DNA of 64,000 nt from Thysanoteuthis rhombus (lineage: Eukaryota; Mollusca; Cephalopoda; Oegopsida; Thysanoteuthidae): NCBI GenBank assembly GCA_963457665.1, contig OY735215.1, positions 46,182,138-46,246,137 of the forward strand, in the 5' to 3' direction. This document shows positions 1 through 11,235 of this stretch, in pieces. The notes beneath the pieces were generated by a model, which was not told the origin of the DNA, did not search any database, and saw nothing but the letters and a program-made list of their open reading frames with translations. The translations under genes and the position numbers were made by a program. The stretch's first letter is position 1; each line of letters starts with the position of its first letter.

Positions 1-461
1 TATTTTTTAAACGAAAAAAAAAGGATGCTGAAAACAAAGACGAAAAAAAACACAGTTGTCTCCCCTTGCCACCTCGATTTTTCTGCCATATGGCCATTCA
101 CTTCTTCTCTTTCTATTCCATCTTATACTTCCTTCTCTTTCTTCGCTTTCCTCACCTTCCACTGTTGTTTGTGTTGACGTTAGTTTCCACCATTACCCCT
201 CTCTTCACTGTCTACCACCGTTACTCCTTTGCTCCGTTATAAGCAAATGTGTTTACATAATAAGCATCTTTTTGTGACTTAGCTGTCTGCCTTCTTATCA
301 GTGGACGTCTAGCAGCCGATAAATAAACTAATCAGCCAAGGGATAATCCTCTCTTCCCCAGCCTGGAACCTACCCCCAACGCTGACAAACCAAAAAAACA
401 ACAAAAAATAGCGAAAATAAGGCCTTCTCGGTCAGTCAAGTTTAAACAAGGACAATAACGT

Positions 462-463
<2 letters not shown>
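1..463. other. No recognised gene
   Basis: AT-rich sequence with A runs at the left edge and a CT-rich stretch near 60-230. The short open frame here is low complexity. Nothing in it resembles a known family. Confidence 0.5.

Positions 464-552
<89 letters not shown>
464..552. repeat. (AT)n microsatellite
   Basis: An almost perfect dinucleotide AT array of about 89 bases. Open frames across it encode only Tyr-Ile repeats and are not genes. Confidence 0.95.
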
Positions 553-554
<2 letters not shown>

Positions 555-830
555 CATTTATATATACGCCATATGGTGAAATTGCATAATTTACTTATTT
601 TAATGCAAAAAGCATTTGATTTCACTTTGATGGTAAAAATAGTTTTTCATATTCTTGTTTTGATTAAATGCACTTTTGATCGAATCAAAAGCTCGTATTT
701 ATTCATTTTTTGTAAAAAAAAAAGTGAAACAATGTGTTTATTTATTTGATTTCACAAAATTCTTGCTGTAAAAAAAGTTGTTTTATTTCCTTACTCTGAT
801 TAAATGAACTCTTGATTAAATTAAAACAAC
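553..830. other. No recognised feature
   Basis: AT-rich unique-looking sequence between two microsatellites. I see no gene or repeat. Confidence 0.5.
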
Positions 831-1003
831 GTGCGTGTATGTATATATATATATATATACACATATGTATGTATACACATGTATATATATATCTAAATAT
901 ATATATGTATACATATAAATATATGAACACACACACGTACACACACATATATATGTAAATATATACACACACATATATATATATGTAAATATAAACATAC
1001 ATA
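831..1003. repeat. Imperfect AT/AC compound microsatellite
   Basis: Alternating TA, CA and TG steps (for example ATATGTATAC and ACACACAC) over about 170 bases. The long Tyr/Val/Cys frames on the minus strand come from the repeat. Confidence 0.85.
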
Positions 1004-1380
1004 AAAACACACCAACTTTTATTGAAGTCATCATATTTTTTTAAAATGTTCCAAATTTGGTACTTCTAGATCTTTCGAACATCATGAGTCATTATTAAGA
1101 AAATGCTATAGTGGCATTTAAAGAGTAATTTGTATTATTCATTTTATTATGATTTTATATTTGTATTTCAAAGTGTTGTTTTTTCAACTAGCGTAATCAT
1201 AAATAAATCTGTTTGAATGTGTAACTGAAACCAATGCAACTTGCTAATGATGTCATCTGTGCCCGTGGACGCCTCTCAAATTCAAGAACAGTCATTCTGA
1301 TATTGAAAGATATCATTGATAACAGGGTACTTTGCTTCAATCTGGCTGCTTCCATTATTTGAAGTAGTTGGGTTAGGTAC
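1004..1380. other. No recognised feature
   Basis: AT-rich sequence with no supported gene, repeat or RNA. Confidence 0.5.
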
Positions 1381-1470
1381 GTTCCAACGCCGCCGGTTCA
1401 GCGCCGGCTGTTCCAGCGCCGGCCGTTCCAGCGCCGGCCGTTCCAGCGCCGGCCGTTCCAGCGCCGGCCG
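1381..1470. repeat. GC-rich 15-bp minisatellite
   Basis: About five tandem copies of a 15-base unit close to GTTCCAGCGCCGGCC; the first copies are diverged and the last are identical. Because 15 is a multiple of three the plus frame stays open and reads repeated Ser-Ser-Ala-Gly-Arg. It is an island of high GC in very AT-rich surroundings. Confidence 0.9.
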
Positions 1471-2869
1471 ATCCTTCCAGCTCTGTGCAAGTATGAAGTA
1501 GTTTCACAAGACCAGCAACAATGCTATCCAAGACGTCTCAGTCTACCCTTTGAAAACTAAGTGGTGTTAACAGTTCGCGCTCAAAGAATGTTTTTTTTGC
1601 AAGTATAGTTTCATTCAACAGAATTAATAGAATATTTGAAAAAATGTTTTCAAAAAAAATTATGAGAAAAAATATAATTTATTCATTTGAAAAACATTCA
1701 CAATTGCCCTAAAATCTAGCGATAAGAAAATAATTTCTGTAGTATTCTGAAAACCTTTGACATTTGATCTTTTAAAAATCACCAAAAAATTTAGAATACT
1801 GCAACATTAAACAGAATAAAACAAATCTGAAGTCAAATAATTAAATCTCTCTCTCAAAATGATTCTTCTACACCATTTTTATAGATACGATGAGTTTGTT
1901 TTCTTGGTCTAATTCCGTTTGATAGAAGTAGTTTCATTATTAAGTCATTTCTTATATTATGGTCGATAACTTATCGTATTTACAAAAATGGCGTTGAAGA
2001 GTCATTTTTAAAAATAGATTATTTATTTGAATATTACACATACACAGCATTGTCCTGAACATTAGGAATAAAAAATTACCATACTAATTTCTTTATGAAT
2101 GAATGAAATAGTATCAATAGTATTAGGCTTTAGAGCAAGCAAAGTGAATATGATGTTTTGTTATTCGCCCTTGTTCATCAGGCAGTTTCATTCAAAGCAA
2201 GTAAGCTTAAGGTAAAAGATAGTCATAGAAATAATAACAATGATTTATCATACTTCATCGAATAAAAATGAATAAGTACCAACCAGTAAGACAAAGGATT
2301 GTTGAAAAGAAAATATTGATTTATTTATTGAATAATCGTGCCAAATTGTCTAATATTTACAAGTGCAGGTCCAGGGGTCCAGGCAGACAATGATCGGTAA
2401 TCTTTTCAAATATATATATTTTTCTCAATATCTTAAGTTCTGTGGTATATCACAGATCCCGGATCCCCCCCCCCCCTGATTTAGCTACATAACCTAGATT
2501 TAGTAGAACAGCGATGCTTTAACAGCAGCGCTGGACTGGGCCTTCCCCCTTCGGGAAATTCTTATGTTGTCAACGATCTGTCATAGAGTTGGAACGAGGG
2601 TGTTCTGGATATGCCATGGCGCTAGCCTAGCAGCACTGGACGGGACCTTCTCTTCCTTGGAGCTAGTATTATATTAGGTTCTTGTGTTTGGCTGTAATGC
2701 TATGTATTTTCAAAATAAAGTCATGTAAATTTTCCTTTTTTACCACTGAAAAGTAAATATGTCTTTTAAGTTTTATATTGTCCCAAAGTATCCACGACCA
2801 CGTGTCACGCAAGTATTCTTTAGTCTGATCAATGTCATTTCAACGAGTTATTCCATAAATATTTTTAAT

Positions 2870-2875
<6 letters not shown>
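1471..2875. other. No recognised gene; one C run
   Basis: AT-rich sequence. A run of C lies near 2466-2476. No open frame looks coding and I recognise no mobile element. Confidence 0.5.

Positions 2876-2940
<65 letters not shown>
2876..2940. repeat. (GA)n microsatellite
   Basis: A 65-base GA array. The frames across it are Arg-Glu or Ser-Leu repeats and should not be annotated as genes. Confidence 0.95.
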
Positions 2941-2942
<2 letters not shown>

Positions 2943-3376
2943 TAATGAAATATTACGCCCTTTCTTCTCACATATTTCCGGATACTTATAGTAAATTGCT
3001 GCATTCAATTGGTTTGATTCGGAGCAGTATTTGTTCAAATCAATCATTTGGTTCTCCAGTAACAGCTCGTAGTGGAGGACCTTCTTTCAATCCCACCTTA
3101 TGCACAGTATCACCTTCTTTGGATTAAGCCCTACTTATGGTACAGTTAATAGTTGTTAATTTCGCCTGCCTCATAATCCTTTGCATTCCACGCTGTTGTA
3201 AAGTAACCTCTTTTCATTACTCGTCACCATTTGTTTCAGAAATGTAACAAATTCATTACGTCTAAGCAGTCAATTGTGCATGGAAATTGGATTCTTCAAG
3301 TTTTCCCGCTTAACTTATGTTGAAGCCACCCATCAAAGTAAATAACATAACCAAGTGGGTGCAAAGCTTGAATTGG
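2941..3376. other. No recognised feature
   Basis: Unique-looking sequence between the GA array and the 3' end of a minus-strand LINE fragment. Nothing supported. Confidence 0.45.
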
Positions 3377-4290
3377 ACATTTTAGCTTAGCTTAGAGATA
3401 TTTTCTGGAAAAGGTTCAATATTGAACCGTTCTTTCCAGATTCCTCTAATCATTTCAGAATTTCGTATAACTTCCAAACGTTTATTGCGGAGTGGTAGTT
3501 GTAAAGAATCGCCTGCTTGAGTCAATATTTAAAAAAATCACATTCTTAACACATTTTTTATCAGATAGTCTATTCCATATCTGCACTATGCGGACATTGA
3601 TACTATATTGACGTATACCCAATCTGGTATTTGGTACATTTTCTGGTAGTTCCCTCTCTTGCCTGTTCTTAGTATATTTTCTTCCCACTTTTTGATGAAG
3701 CTACCAATCCTCTTGTCATAATTTCCGTTCATGATCTTATATACATCTATCCAGTCTCCTTTCACTCTTATATAGCCAAGAGTCGGTAGCTTCAGTTTAC
3801 AGGAACGCTCATCCGATGTTCGATTATTTGATCCGGATACTTGTTTCATTTCTCGCCTTTGAACTCCTTCTATTAATTCAATATGTTTTTATGGTCCCCA
3901 GACCGAACTTGCGTACTGTAGGTGGGTTCGAACTAAGGATTTGTATAGGGGTACGAATATTTTCTTATCCATGTGCTGGGATATTCTTCTTATAATTACC
4001 ATCATTGAACTTTTGTTGTTTTTTTAAAAACCTTTTTACTAGTATATTTTTCAAATCTGAGTTCATAGTCTATAATAACTCCTATGTCCTTCACCATTCT
4101 TAGCTCCTTCCCCAAAAGTCATTACTTGTATCCAGTACCCGTATTGTGTTTGTTGGTTATCTCCTACTGATGTTGATTATTCTCTTGTAATGTCTTGATT
4201 TGATTGATATCAACTTGAACTGGTCAACCCGACCGTGGATAATCGTTAAGCGAGAAATTCCGTTCGATCATTCACAGTACTTTCTCCATG
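3377..4290 (-). pseudogene. LINE-A: 5'-truncated non-LTR retrotransposon, RT C-terminal region
   Basis: Read on the minus strand this is the C-terminal part of a CR1/L2-type reverse transcriptase, split by frameshifts. Recognisable blocks in order are IDYELRFEKY (about 4060), a block ending SSVWGP (about 3900), ELIEGVQRREMK, KLPTLGY, DVYKIMNG, VQIWNRLS and a last block PENISKLS before a stop. Just beyond the stop comes a short run of the pentanucleotide AAGCT. The catalytic palm is missing, so the copy is 5'-truncated and dead. The same blocks, same final residues and same pentanucleotide tail recur at 61600-62320, which fixes the 3' end. The family call comes from motif recognition and was not searched. 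Confidence 0.8.
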
Positions 4291-4369
4291 AGCAGCTCAT
4301 TTTTGCGTCTTACTTTTCTTGAAATGATAATAATTAAAAAAAAGAAGATACAACATGTCCGGTTTGTCA

Positions 4370-4450
4370 TTCAATAGAAACTGCCACGTGACCAACGTCT
4401 TTTGGCAGCATGCCATGTAGGGGTGGTCAATTCTAATACGCCGGAAAAGC
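4370..4450 (-). repeat. Family A repeat, 3' end fragment
   Basis: The minus strand holds the family A end signature: TGATCACCCC-like sequence, GGCATGCTGCCAAAAGACG and GTCACGTGG. Fuller copies lie at 15800, 32190, 51065 and 56300. Confidence 0.6.
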
Positions 4451-5399
4451 TACTTAATGTCTTACATCCCGACGATAGAGTCAATAAACTGAAATACGAC
4501 ATTTTTTTACACTTTTCTCTTCCAGCCCTCTCATTCAACTTTATTTTCTCCTCTCTCCGCTTCTACTATGTCTGATACACTTATAGTGTCGTTAGCAGCC
4601 ATCAGCCGTCAGCCTACTTTGATGTTATATACATATGATAACCGTCAGCGAATCGACGTATCATAGATTGGTTAATATAAAGCTATTAGTTCGAGACTGA
4701 AGCTGCCAGAAAATAAGTCTGTCTGCTCAAAAGGATACTTGAATGGTTTTGCTTGACCCCCCAAACACGCACTGTACCTATTTTTCTCTGTCGATGAGCA
4801 TCAGTTCTTGGACACATTTTTGGGGTCCTTTATTTGATGACAATTTAACGCCGACAATGAAACCATGGCAACAAAAGGGGCCCTCTCCAAAGCGTATCAA
4901 GTAGGTACTAATTTGAAATTGTCTTTTCTCCAATCCAGCGTGAACGCTCTTTTGTCCTCTATTCTTCTCGTGAGATGCTAATCACTTGGAGAAATACTGA
5001 CCCAGGAATTCACTCCTAGATCATAAACAGCGGATTTTTCTCTTGTAATAACCATTAGGTTGTCCCACGTGAAATGGCTGTTTTTTTTTGGGGGGGGGGG
5101 CATTTTTGATTGCAATTTCGAAAAAATTCTGAAGTAGAAAATGTATTTATACATATTTATCTGATTATACGACATAAGCTTTCTTTTCAACTTATGATTC
5201 ATCGTATCACTTTTAGTATGATGATCCCAAATTCTTGAAGATGATGTACTCAAAAGGATTCATTTATTCATGGTTTCAAACTCAGTAAAAATGCTGTTCA
5301 ACCTCTCAAGGAGATCAATTTCTCATTTGGAAGCTTAATCATACGGCCTATTAATTATTCAAATTAATTGAAAATTAAGCAGGAAATATCCAGCATTGG
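4451..5399. other. No recognised gene; one G run
   Basis: No supported gene. A T/G run (eight or so T followed by about ten G) lies at 5082-5100. Confidence 0.5.
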
Positions 5400-5700
5400 T
5401 CAACAGACCTGGGCCCATTTCGTTGCATAACAATGCCAGACCTCACATTTGCAATCCGACTGGAACAAAGTAATTATGAAATCTTATATTATCCTCCATA
5501 TTCACCAAACTTATCTCCAACAGAGTGTCACCTATTCCGGCACCTTGAGCTTATTCTTCGCTATAAAAAGTATGCCATGAAAAAAGGCGGTTATGACAGC
5601 ATTTGAACAATTTTTAGTTCGGAAAGACAATCATTTCTATGAAGGAGAGATCTTTATATTTGCAGTCCAATGAAAGGAAGTTATAAAAGCAAATAGAACT
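5400..5700 (+). pseudogene. Mariner-like transposase, C-terminal relic
   Basis: Three plus-strand frames together give the end of a mariner transposase (DDE superfamily, cut-and-paste DNA transposition). HNNARPH at about 5420 matches the family block HDNARPH. YSPNLSPTECHLFRHL at about 5500 matches YSPDLSPTDYHLFKHL. A third block, AFEQF followed by FYEGEIF and a KANRTYF ending, matches the usual C terminus. At least two frameshifts and several stops break it. The expected second catalytic Asp is Asn and the third is Glu, so it could not be active even if the frame were continuous. Confidence 0.8.
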
Positions 5701-6890
5701 TATTTTTATTAATAAACCTAGTTTGTTATACTTTCAAGTTGTTCCTTATTTTTCTTTTCATAAACGACCGTTTCATGTCGGAGAACCTAATACAATAGCA
5801 ATCTGTATAATAGAGAACAATGAGTCCTCACACTTAGAAAAAAATGTATCGTTGTAAGGGGCGCAGATAGAGAATATCTAGAAATGACAGGAAGAGAGGA
5901 GTACGGTGTGGTTATTCAAAAAGGTTGAGGTGAAACATAAGAACAAAAGAAAGGTGAAATGCCGTGGAATTGAAATTCCTTTCGAATGTCCATTAGCAGA
6001 AGATTGGTTGAGTGCCAGTGATTGTCGCTACAGGTAACTCCCGTGAGTGTTTTCAGATCCTACTGTGGTTTAGATTTTCACCCCTAGGAATACGATTAGG
6101 ACAGCAGCGGATATTTAACAACTCGGGGAAAAACAGGGATACAGACAAGATCGTATGTTACCATAAACTGACTGTTCATTCCATTATTCACATGAGGAGC
6201 TGTTGTGTGGATTACCTAGTGGTAACGACGTTAGCAAGTGAAGTCTGAGAAATGATTTTGGTCTCTGTCGAGTGGTATTTATTGGAAATCTATTTCGGAA
6301 AGACCGGAACTATCCGCTCAAAGACACATATCGAAAAATTCTGATCAGCCCGTTGAAAATGAGAATTGGTCATCTACTTGTCTGAAAAAGTCGGATTATT
6401 CTAACGTCTTACCAGCTAGAGTGGGCATTTGAACATCACCCGAGCAATAGTTTTGGCTATTGAGCATCTTCTCTCCTAATTCATCCGAGGAGAGAAAATG
6501 AAAAGTGGCCCGTTTTAGTGGGAACTGACGGAAAACCCCTTTTAGATTATGGTTGATATCTGAACTCATTTCTGGTGGACAGTGGACTGAGCTCTATGTA
6601 CGATAGGGTCGGTCTATTTTCCCGTCTATGCGTTCGTTTGTTCACAGATTTTCGGTCGTGTATCTGCCGGCCTTCGTCGGGTGTTGTTGGTTCTAGAATC
6701 ACTTTTTAGGGCGCTTGCTAAATTGGACTGAACACGTCACATCTGTTGTTTTTGTACATCCGGGTTTTATCCAAGGCATCTACATTACCTTGCATGCTCT
6801 CTAAGAAATGATTACACATTCTAGAACCGATAACATTCGACGTTGTGAACAAATGAGCTCGTACACAAAGAATATTGTCCGACCATATAC
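5701..6890. other. No recognised gene; weak tRNA-like A box near 6205
   Basis: A stretch reading TACCTAGTGGTAACG at about 6217 resembles the A box of tRNA-derived SINEs, but no convincing B box follows. The 78-codon frame at 6012-6248 matches nothing I know. The remainder shows no feature. Confidence 0.4.
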
Positions 6891-7010
6891 ATGATGATGA
6901 TGATGATGATGATGATGATAACAACAACAACAACAATGATAATGATAATAATGATAATGATAATGATGATGATGATGATAATGATGATGATGATGATGAT
7001 GATGATAATT
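6891..7010. repeat. (TGA)n / (TAA)n compound trinucleotide array
   Basis: About 120 bases of ATG, ACA and AAT trinucleotides. The poly-Ile and poly-Ser frames on the minus strand derive from it. Confidence 0.95.
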
Positions 7011-7341
7011 AGAATAAAAATAAAAATAAATTTACAAAAAAACATTTAACTAAATTCGGACAAGAATCGAATAAACATTTTGGTAAACTTAATGGCCTAA
7101 CTTTCTTCTTTTTTTCTTTTGCTATTTTCGCAAAACGAAATTTTTGATCCGAATTTTGATGTTCCTATGATGTTCACCTGTTTCCCAAGGTGGTATTTTG
7201 AAGTCAAACTTTTGTTGATCAAATCGTTACGTTCTATCGAAACTTCACTCGCGAGGAATAGATGATTATATTTTCAATTTTACGGAAAGTAATTTTTATC
7301 CCTAAAAGACATTTGAAACTGAAACTAAAAAAAAAGGTGAC
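7011..7341. other. No recognised feature
   Basis: AT-rich sequence with no supported gene. Confidence 0.5.
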
Positions 7342-7359
7342 GGGGGGGGGGGGGGGGGG
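7342..7359. repeat. G18 homopolymer
   Basis: An uninterrupted run of 18 G, directly in front of a long purine tract. Confidence 0.95.
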
Positions 7360-7840
7360 AGAAAGTGTGAGAATAGAGAGGAGAGAAAAGGGAAAGAAAG
7401 AGTGTTAAATAAGGGAACAAGATCAAGAGTTACGAGCGAGAGTGAAAAGTGGGGTAAAAATTCAATAGTGAGAGGGAGAATGAATGTAAAACGTTAGAAA
7501 GAAAGGAAGGACTCAAAAGAAATGAAGAAAGGAAGGAGATGAAAGAGAGAAAAAAAGGAAGAAGGAAAGACAACTGAGGAAAGAATGAAAACAAAGGAAA
7601 GAAAGGAGGAAAGAAAAATAAGAAAAGCAAAGGAAAGGGAGAAAGTAAGAAGGAGGAAAGAGAAACAACGAAGAAAAGAAAGAATGAATAGAGGAAAGAA
7701 CGAAAGAAGGAAAACAAAATAAGAAGACAATGCATAGAAAGTAAGAAAAAGTGAGTAAAGGAGAGCAAAGAGAGAAGAGAGGGAGAGAGATTTTTTTAGG
7801 TACAATCGAGGCAGAGAGAGAGGGGGAGAGATTAATTTAT
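7360..7840. repeat. Long purine-rich tract
   Basis: About 480 bases almost entirely A and G on the plus strand, made of GAAAG, GGAAA and GAGAG words without a fixed period. Minus-strand frames of Phe/Leu/Ser across it are composition artefacts. Confidence 0.85.
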
Positions 7841-9030
7841 AAAGTTTGGTCTGAGGTCATGTTTTCACTTCATCGACTTCGTATCGTTTTGGTGGATAGT
7901 GGAGTTGTGGGTGAATGTCTTGGAAGAGTAAAAAGATTTGGGGCGTGGTGGGGGTTAATGATAATAGAATGGGTAAAGGGATGCAGATGGGGTGGTTGGG
8001 TCTGGGTTTTACATTTTGTATGAGTTTCTGTTGTTTTGGAGAAGGGTAGGGTTAGGGAAGGGACCGGAATGATTCAGGTGGGAGAGGCGTGTGTAGGGAT
8101 GAATTTGCTACAGACAGGGCCACTTAGTTCCACACCAAATCACCAGACAACAAACAATCGGGAGTGATGAGGGTAGAAAAAAGGTAAGTAAGAGAGTGGA
8201 TGGTTTGGGCGTGGTCGGGGAAGTCCGCTTCGTGTAATGGAAATGATCGGCCATCTTAGCTAAAAATGCCCGCCATTTTAACCAAAATGGCTGCCCGGAT
8301 CGTAGACGATTAGAGTTTATGTCTTTCGCTCTGTTGTTATGTTCGTAATAATAACCCAATCTCGTTTCGGACGATAAAAGATTGTAATGATCTTTTTTCT
8401 TACATCTTTTTTTCCGATTTTCTTTTCAACTTTAAGAAAGACCTGTAAGATTGTTTGTTTAGTTGGTTAGAAGACTTGTCTTTAAAAAGAGAAGACATTT
8501 TTGTTTTCGTTTTAAAAAATATCTGTCATCCATCATACACTTTCATAATAAATTGTGAAGTTGCAAGTTCTCATTAAAAAGAAATTAGTTTCATACAGTG
8601 ACCAACTCTACTTTTTATATGATATGACAAAAAAAAGGAAGAAAATTTTCAAATTAAAGAGATACACATGCAACAAGCTCAGAGAAAAAAATTGAGAAGT
8701 ACGTCGAAATAATTTAGGATTTTAACCTTTTTTTTTTTAAACCTAAATCGCTGAATTGAAAAAAAAACACACCCATCTTATTAAAATTTATAGCAGTTTT
8801 GTGAGGATAGTTTAATTGAAAACGTTTTTCTTTAAAGTTAATAAAATAATTTTGCGTCGGTGGAGTAGTACCTAGTTCAAATGCAGTGGTGTAATGCAGT
8901 GAGAATGCATAGTAACGGCGTCCCTATACTTCGCTAAGGATGGAGAACGACGTTTCCTCACTATCTGTATACTACTAAAATTCTCATTCTCTTTATCGTT
9001 CGTTACTTTAAATTAGTCGAAACGGTGCAC
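7841..9030. other. No recognised gene; palindromes at 8249-8291
   Basis: G-rich to about 8110, then AT-rich. The only structure I see is a pair of imperfect palindromes described separately. Confidence 0.5.
8249..8291. promoter_or_regulatory. Palindromes with AAAATGGC cores
   Basis: GCCATTTT at 8272-8279 and AAAATGGC at 8284-8291 form a perfect 8-bp inverted repeat with a 4-base gap; a weaker one, GGCCAT to ATGCC, lies just before it. AAAATGGC resembles YY1 core sites (AAGATGGC). No promoter or gene is visible beside it, so function is unproven. Confidence 0.3.
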
Positions 9031-9045
9031 TACACACACACACAC

Positions 9046-9117
<72 letters not shown>
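9031..9117. repeat. (CA)n(TA)n microsatellite
   Basis: About 56 bases of CA followed by about 30 of TA. Confidence 0.95.
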
Positions 9118-9120
<3 letters not shown>

Positions 9121-9225
9121 TTATAAGCTTATGCAATGCTCTTCCAACTTTGGAAAAGAGCACTGTAGGATGAGGAATTATGCGTGAGTGAATATATGAC
9201 TTGAATTCAACCTTATTGACCGTTC

Positions 9226-9405
9226 AGTTCTGCGTAGGGTAGAGGTAAGGTGCCAGCCTCAGGGACAGAAGCGAAAGTTTCGATCCTACCTCGTGGTACT
9301 GGATGGGATAATGGATAGTCTATAGCCACACTGAAAAGTTGTAATACAACGAAACAGCTGTCTGTGGATGACACAATTGTTCAATTATTGTTTTTTATAT
9401 TTTTA
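9226..9405 (+). mobile_element. SINE-D: tRNA-derived SINE, fullest copy
   Basis: A tRNA-like head has an A-box-like TAGGGTAGAGGTAAGG at about 9235 and a B-box-like GTTTCGATCCT at about 9278. A unique body follows, with the marks GGATAGTCTATAG and CAGCTGTCTGTGGATGACAC. It runs into a T-rich tail and then an (AT)n array. The body recurs at 28715-28762 and 61071-61185, always beside (AT)n. Such elements depend on a LINE for mobility; no partner LINE is identified here. Confidence 0.7.
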
Positions 9406-9410
9406 TTTAT

Positions 9411-9415
<5 letters not shown>

Positions 9416-9486
<71 letters not shown>
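9416..9486. repeat. (AT)n array after SINE-D
   Basis: A 71-base AT array directly beyond the SINE-D tail. Confidence 0.95.
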
Positions 9487-9488
<2 letters not shown>

Positions 9489-10562
9489 TAAAAGCTTTAC
9501 TGTTTTAAACCATAAACATAAAAAAAGAATTCCAAAACTGTATGCCATTTCAGTCAATTATTTCCCAAAATCTGTTGATGTAATTCATGTAGTTTTAAGA
9601 AAATATTTTCAAATGTTTCACACAGAATATTTACTTTTTTTGTCTTAATCAGAGTTTGATATCATGGTACTACGTGTGAACTTGTTGGGATCACCTGTTG
9701 TTTACCGTGTATCTGTTATAAATATATGATGAATCAAGGTGCTTCTAAAATGCACTAACTTGAAGGATGCAAAAATCCCTGCGTTCCATCACTTCTTATA
9801 GCATTACTCATCTATTCAAGTGACTCTTTCGTCTTTTATTCACATATTTCCCAAGTACCTTTTATGGACTTTACATTTAGATTTGTTAATGGAAATTGAA
9901 TTATTCTAAGAAATGGTTATCCCCCAACGGTACCTTATTTAAAAGTTCAACCATATCAAAACTCTCTATTAGTAATTCCGATATGAGTACCCCTTGAATA
10001 GTTCAACAAAATCGATCCTCACAAGAATCGATTCAAGGCTGAACCATAGTTGCTTGTGTGCCTTATGTACTTGTCAAGAAAAAGGCCTACGGAGTCTCCA
10101 CTTTCCCCTGTGATTTTAAAGAGATACAAGGTTTTTTTTTCACGATCTTGCCCTTCATCCTGCTTCGTAAAAGCCTTCTGATTATCATAGGCAGTATGAG
10201 TAGATTTTCCAACCTTTTGTTTTCTTTCTCTTTTCTGAACATAGAGAAAGAATAAAATACTTATTAGATATTTCTATTATTTCTATAATTTCCATTTGTC
10301 TTCTTCAGTCGAGCCCTGGAATGGATAAAGTATCAAAAAAAAAAAAAGAAAAAAAAGAAAAAAAAAGAAGAAATTCTTAGATATTTGCATATTTTATACC
10401 GGTGACAGTGGTTAGCATTCAAGTCCAGAGAAAAGGCATTATTTTGAATATCGTTTTTTTAAAACCAGGTATGTCCTCTCGAGACATTTTCGCTAGTCCC
10501 CAATAAAAGCAAACGCCAAAATTTTAATACGGAAGCATAAAAAGAAAGAGAAAAAAAACTTC
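9487..10562. other. No recognised gene
   Basis: AT-rich sequence with an A-rich stretch at 10335-10372. No supported feature. Confidence 0.5.
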
Positions 10563-10597
10563 GATGTTTGTTTTGCGGTGAGAGAGCAAGCAGACAC
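10563..10597 (+). repeat. Direct repeat, left copy
   Basis: A 35-base segment starting GATGTTTGTTTTGC and ending CAGACAC. It matches 11201-11235 at 30 of 35 positions in the same orientation. Confidence 0.7.
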
Positions 10598-11200
10598 GTA
10601 ATATGCCCAACGGCCAAGTTGTGGGTGATGTAGCTGTGATCGCGTATGAACATCTTAGAGGCCATTCTAAGACGCTGAAAAAAAACCCCACAACGGACAG
10701 ACTATTTAAATCACAGAAAAGACATGGGGTTTAGCCCATACGCGCTTCGTGAAGTAAGAAGAATTAGAAAGATAACAGAACTGATGTGCAGTAAAGGCAT
10801 CGCTATTTCGTTCACGAGAGAGGGAGATGAATATGCGTTTTGAGCTTGAGCAGGGACATGGTTGAATAGCTGGGCGTATGAGAGATGCTTTGACACCCGT
10901 GAATTAAAATGGGCGATGTTTTGGACGGTGAAATGATATCGATCCTAGGGAAAAGGAAGAGAGAGATAGAGAGAAAGAGTAACCGGCTAACAGCTGGGGT
11001 AAATGTGCGAGTGTGCATGCGCGTTCAGAGCTTATATAGGGAGTCGCCAGATGAAGTGACGTTTTGTATATTCAGCTAAACGTGGGGGTTCGTCGCTGAA
11101 GCTAATATTTATTTATTTTCGTTATTAATTTAAACTAAAAATGAAGGTGCCGCTACACCATCATCGCCATTAAACTCTGTGAAGAAAAAATATCAGGTTC
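10598..11200. other. Segment between direct repeats; no gene recognised
   Basis: About 600 bases between the two direct-repeat copies. Near 11030 there is a TTATATAG sequence that could be a TATA box, but no transcript is evident. No transposase or RT motif is seen. Confidence 0.4.
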
Positions 11201-11235
11201 AATGTTTGTTTTGCAGTGAGGGAGCAAACGGACAC
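11201..11235 (+). repeat. Direct repeat, right copy
   Basis: A 35-base segment starting AATGTTTGTTTTGC and ending CGGACAC; partner of 10563-10597. Confidence 0.7.

Noticed and set aside
332-1034. Tyr-Ile and Tyr-Val-Cys frames over AT/AC arrays
   Set aside because: Pure products of dinucleotide repeats; the same holds for frames at 9364, 25394, 28521-28960, 58965, 59219 and 60959.
2160-2185. Minus-strand CTGATGAACAAGGGCGAATA as a hammerhead core
   Set aside because: No stem II pairing and GAAT instead of GAAA.
3377-4290. Host genes at 3482-3688 and 3586-3849 on the minus strand
   Set aside because: They are two frames of one broken LINE reverse transcriptase.
7430-7805. Two 100-codon Phe/Ser/Leu frames on the minus strand
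   Set aside because: Complement of a purine tract, where stop codons are rare for compositional reasons. Same for 16857-17342, 20201-20498, 53634-53963, 54331-54783 and 59219-59730.
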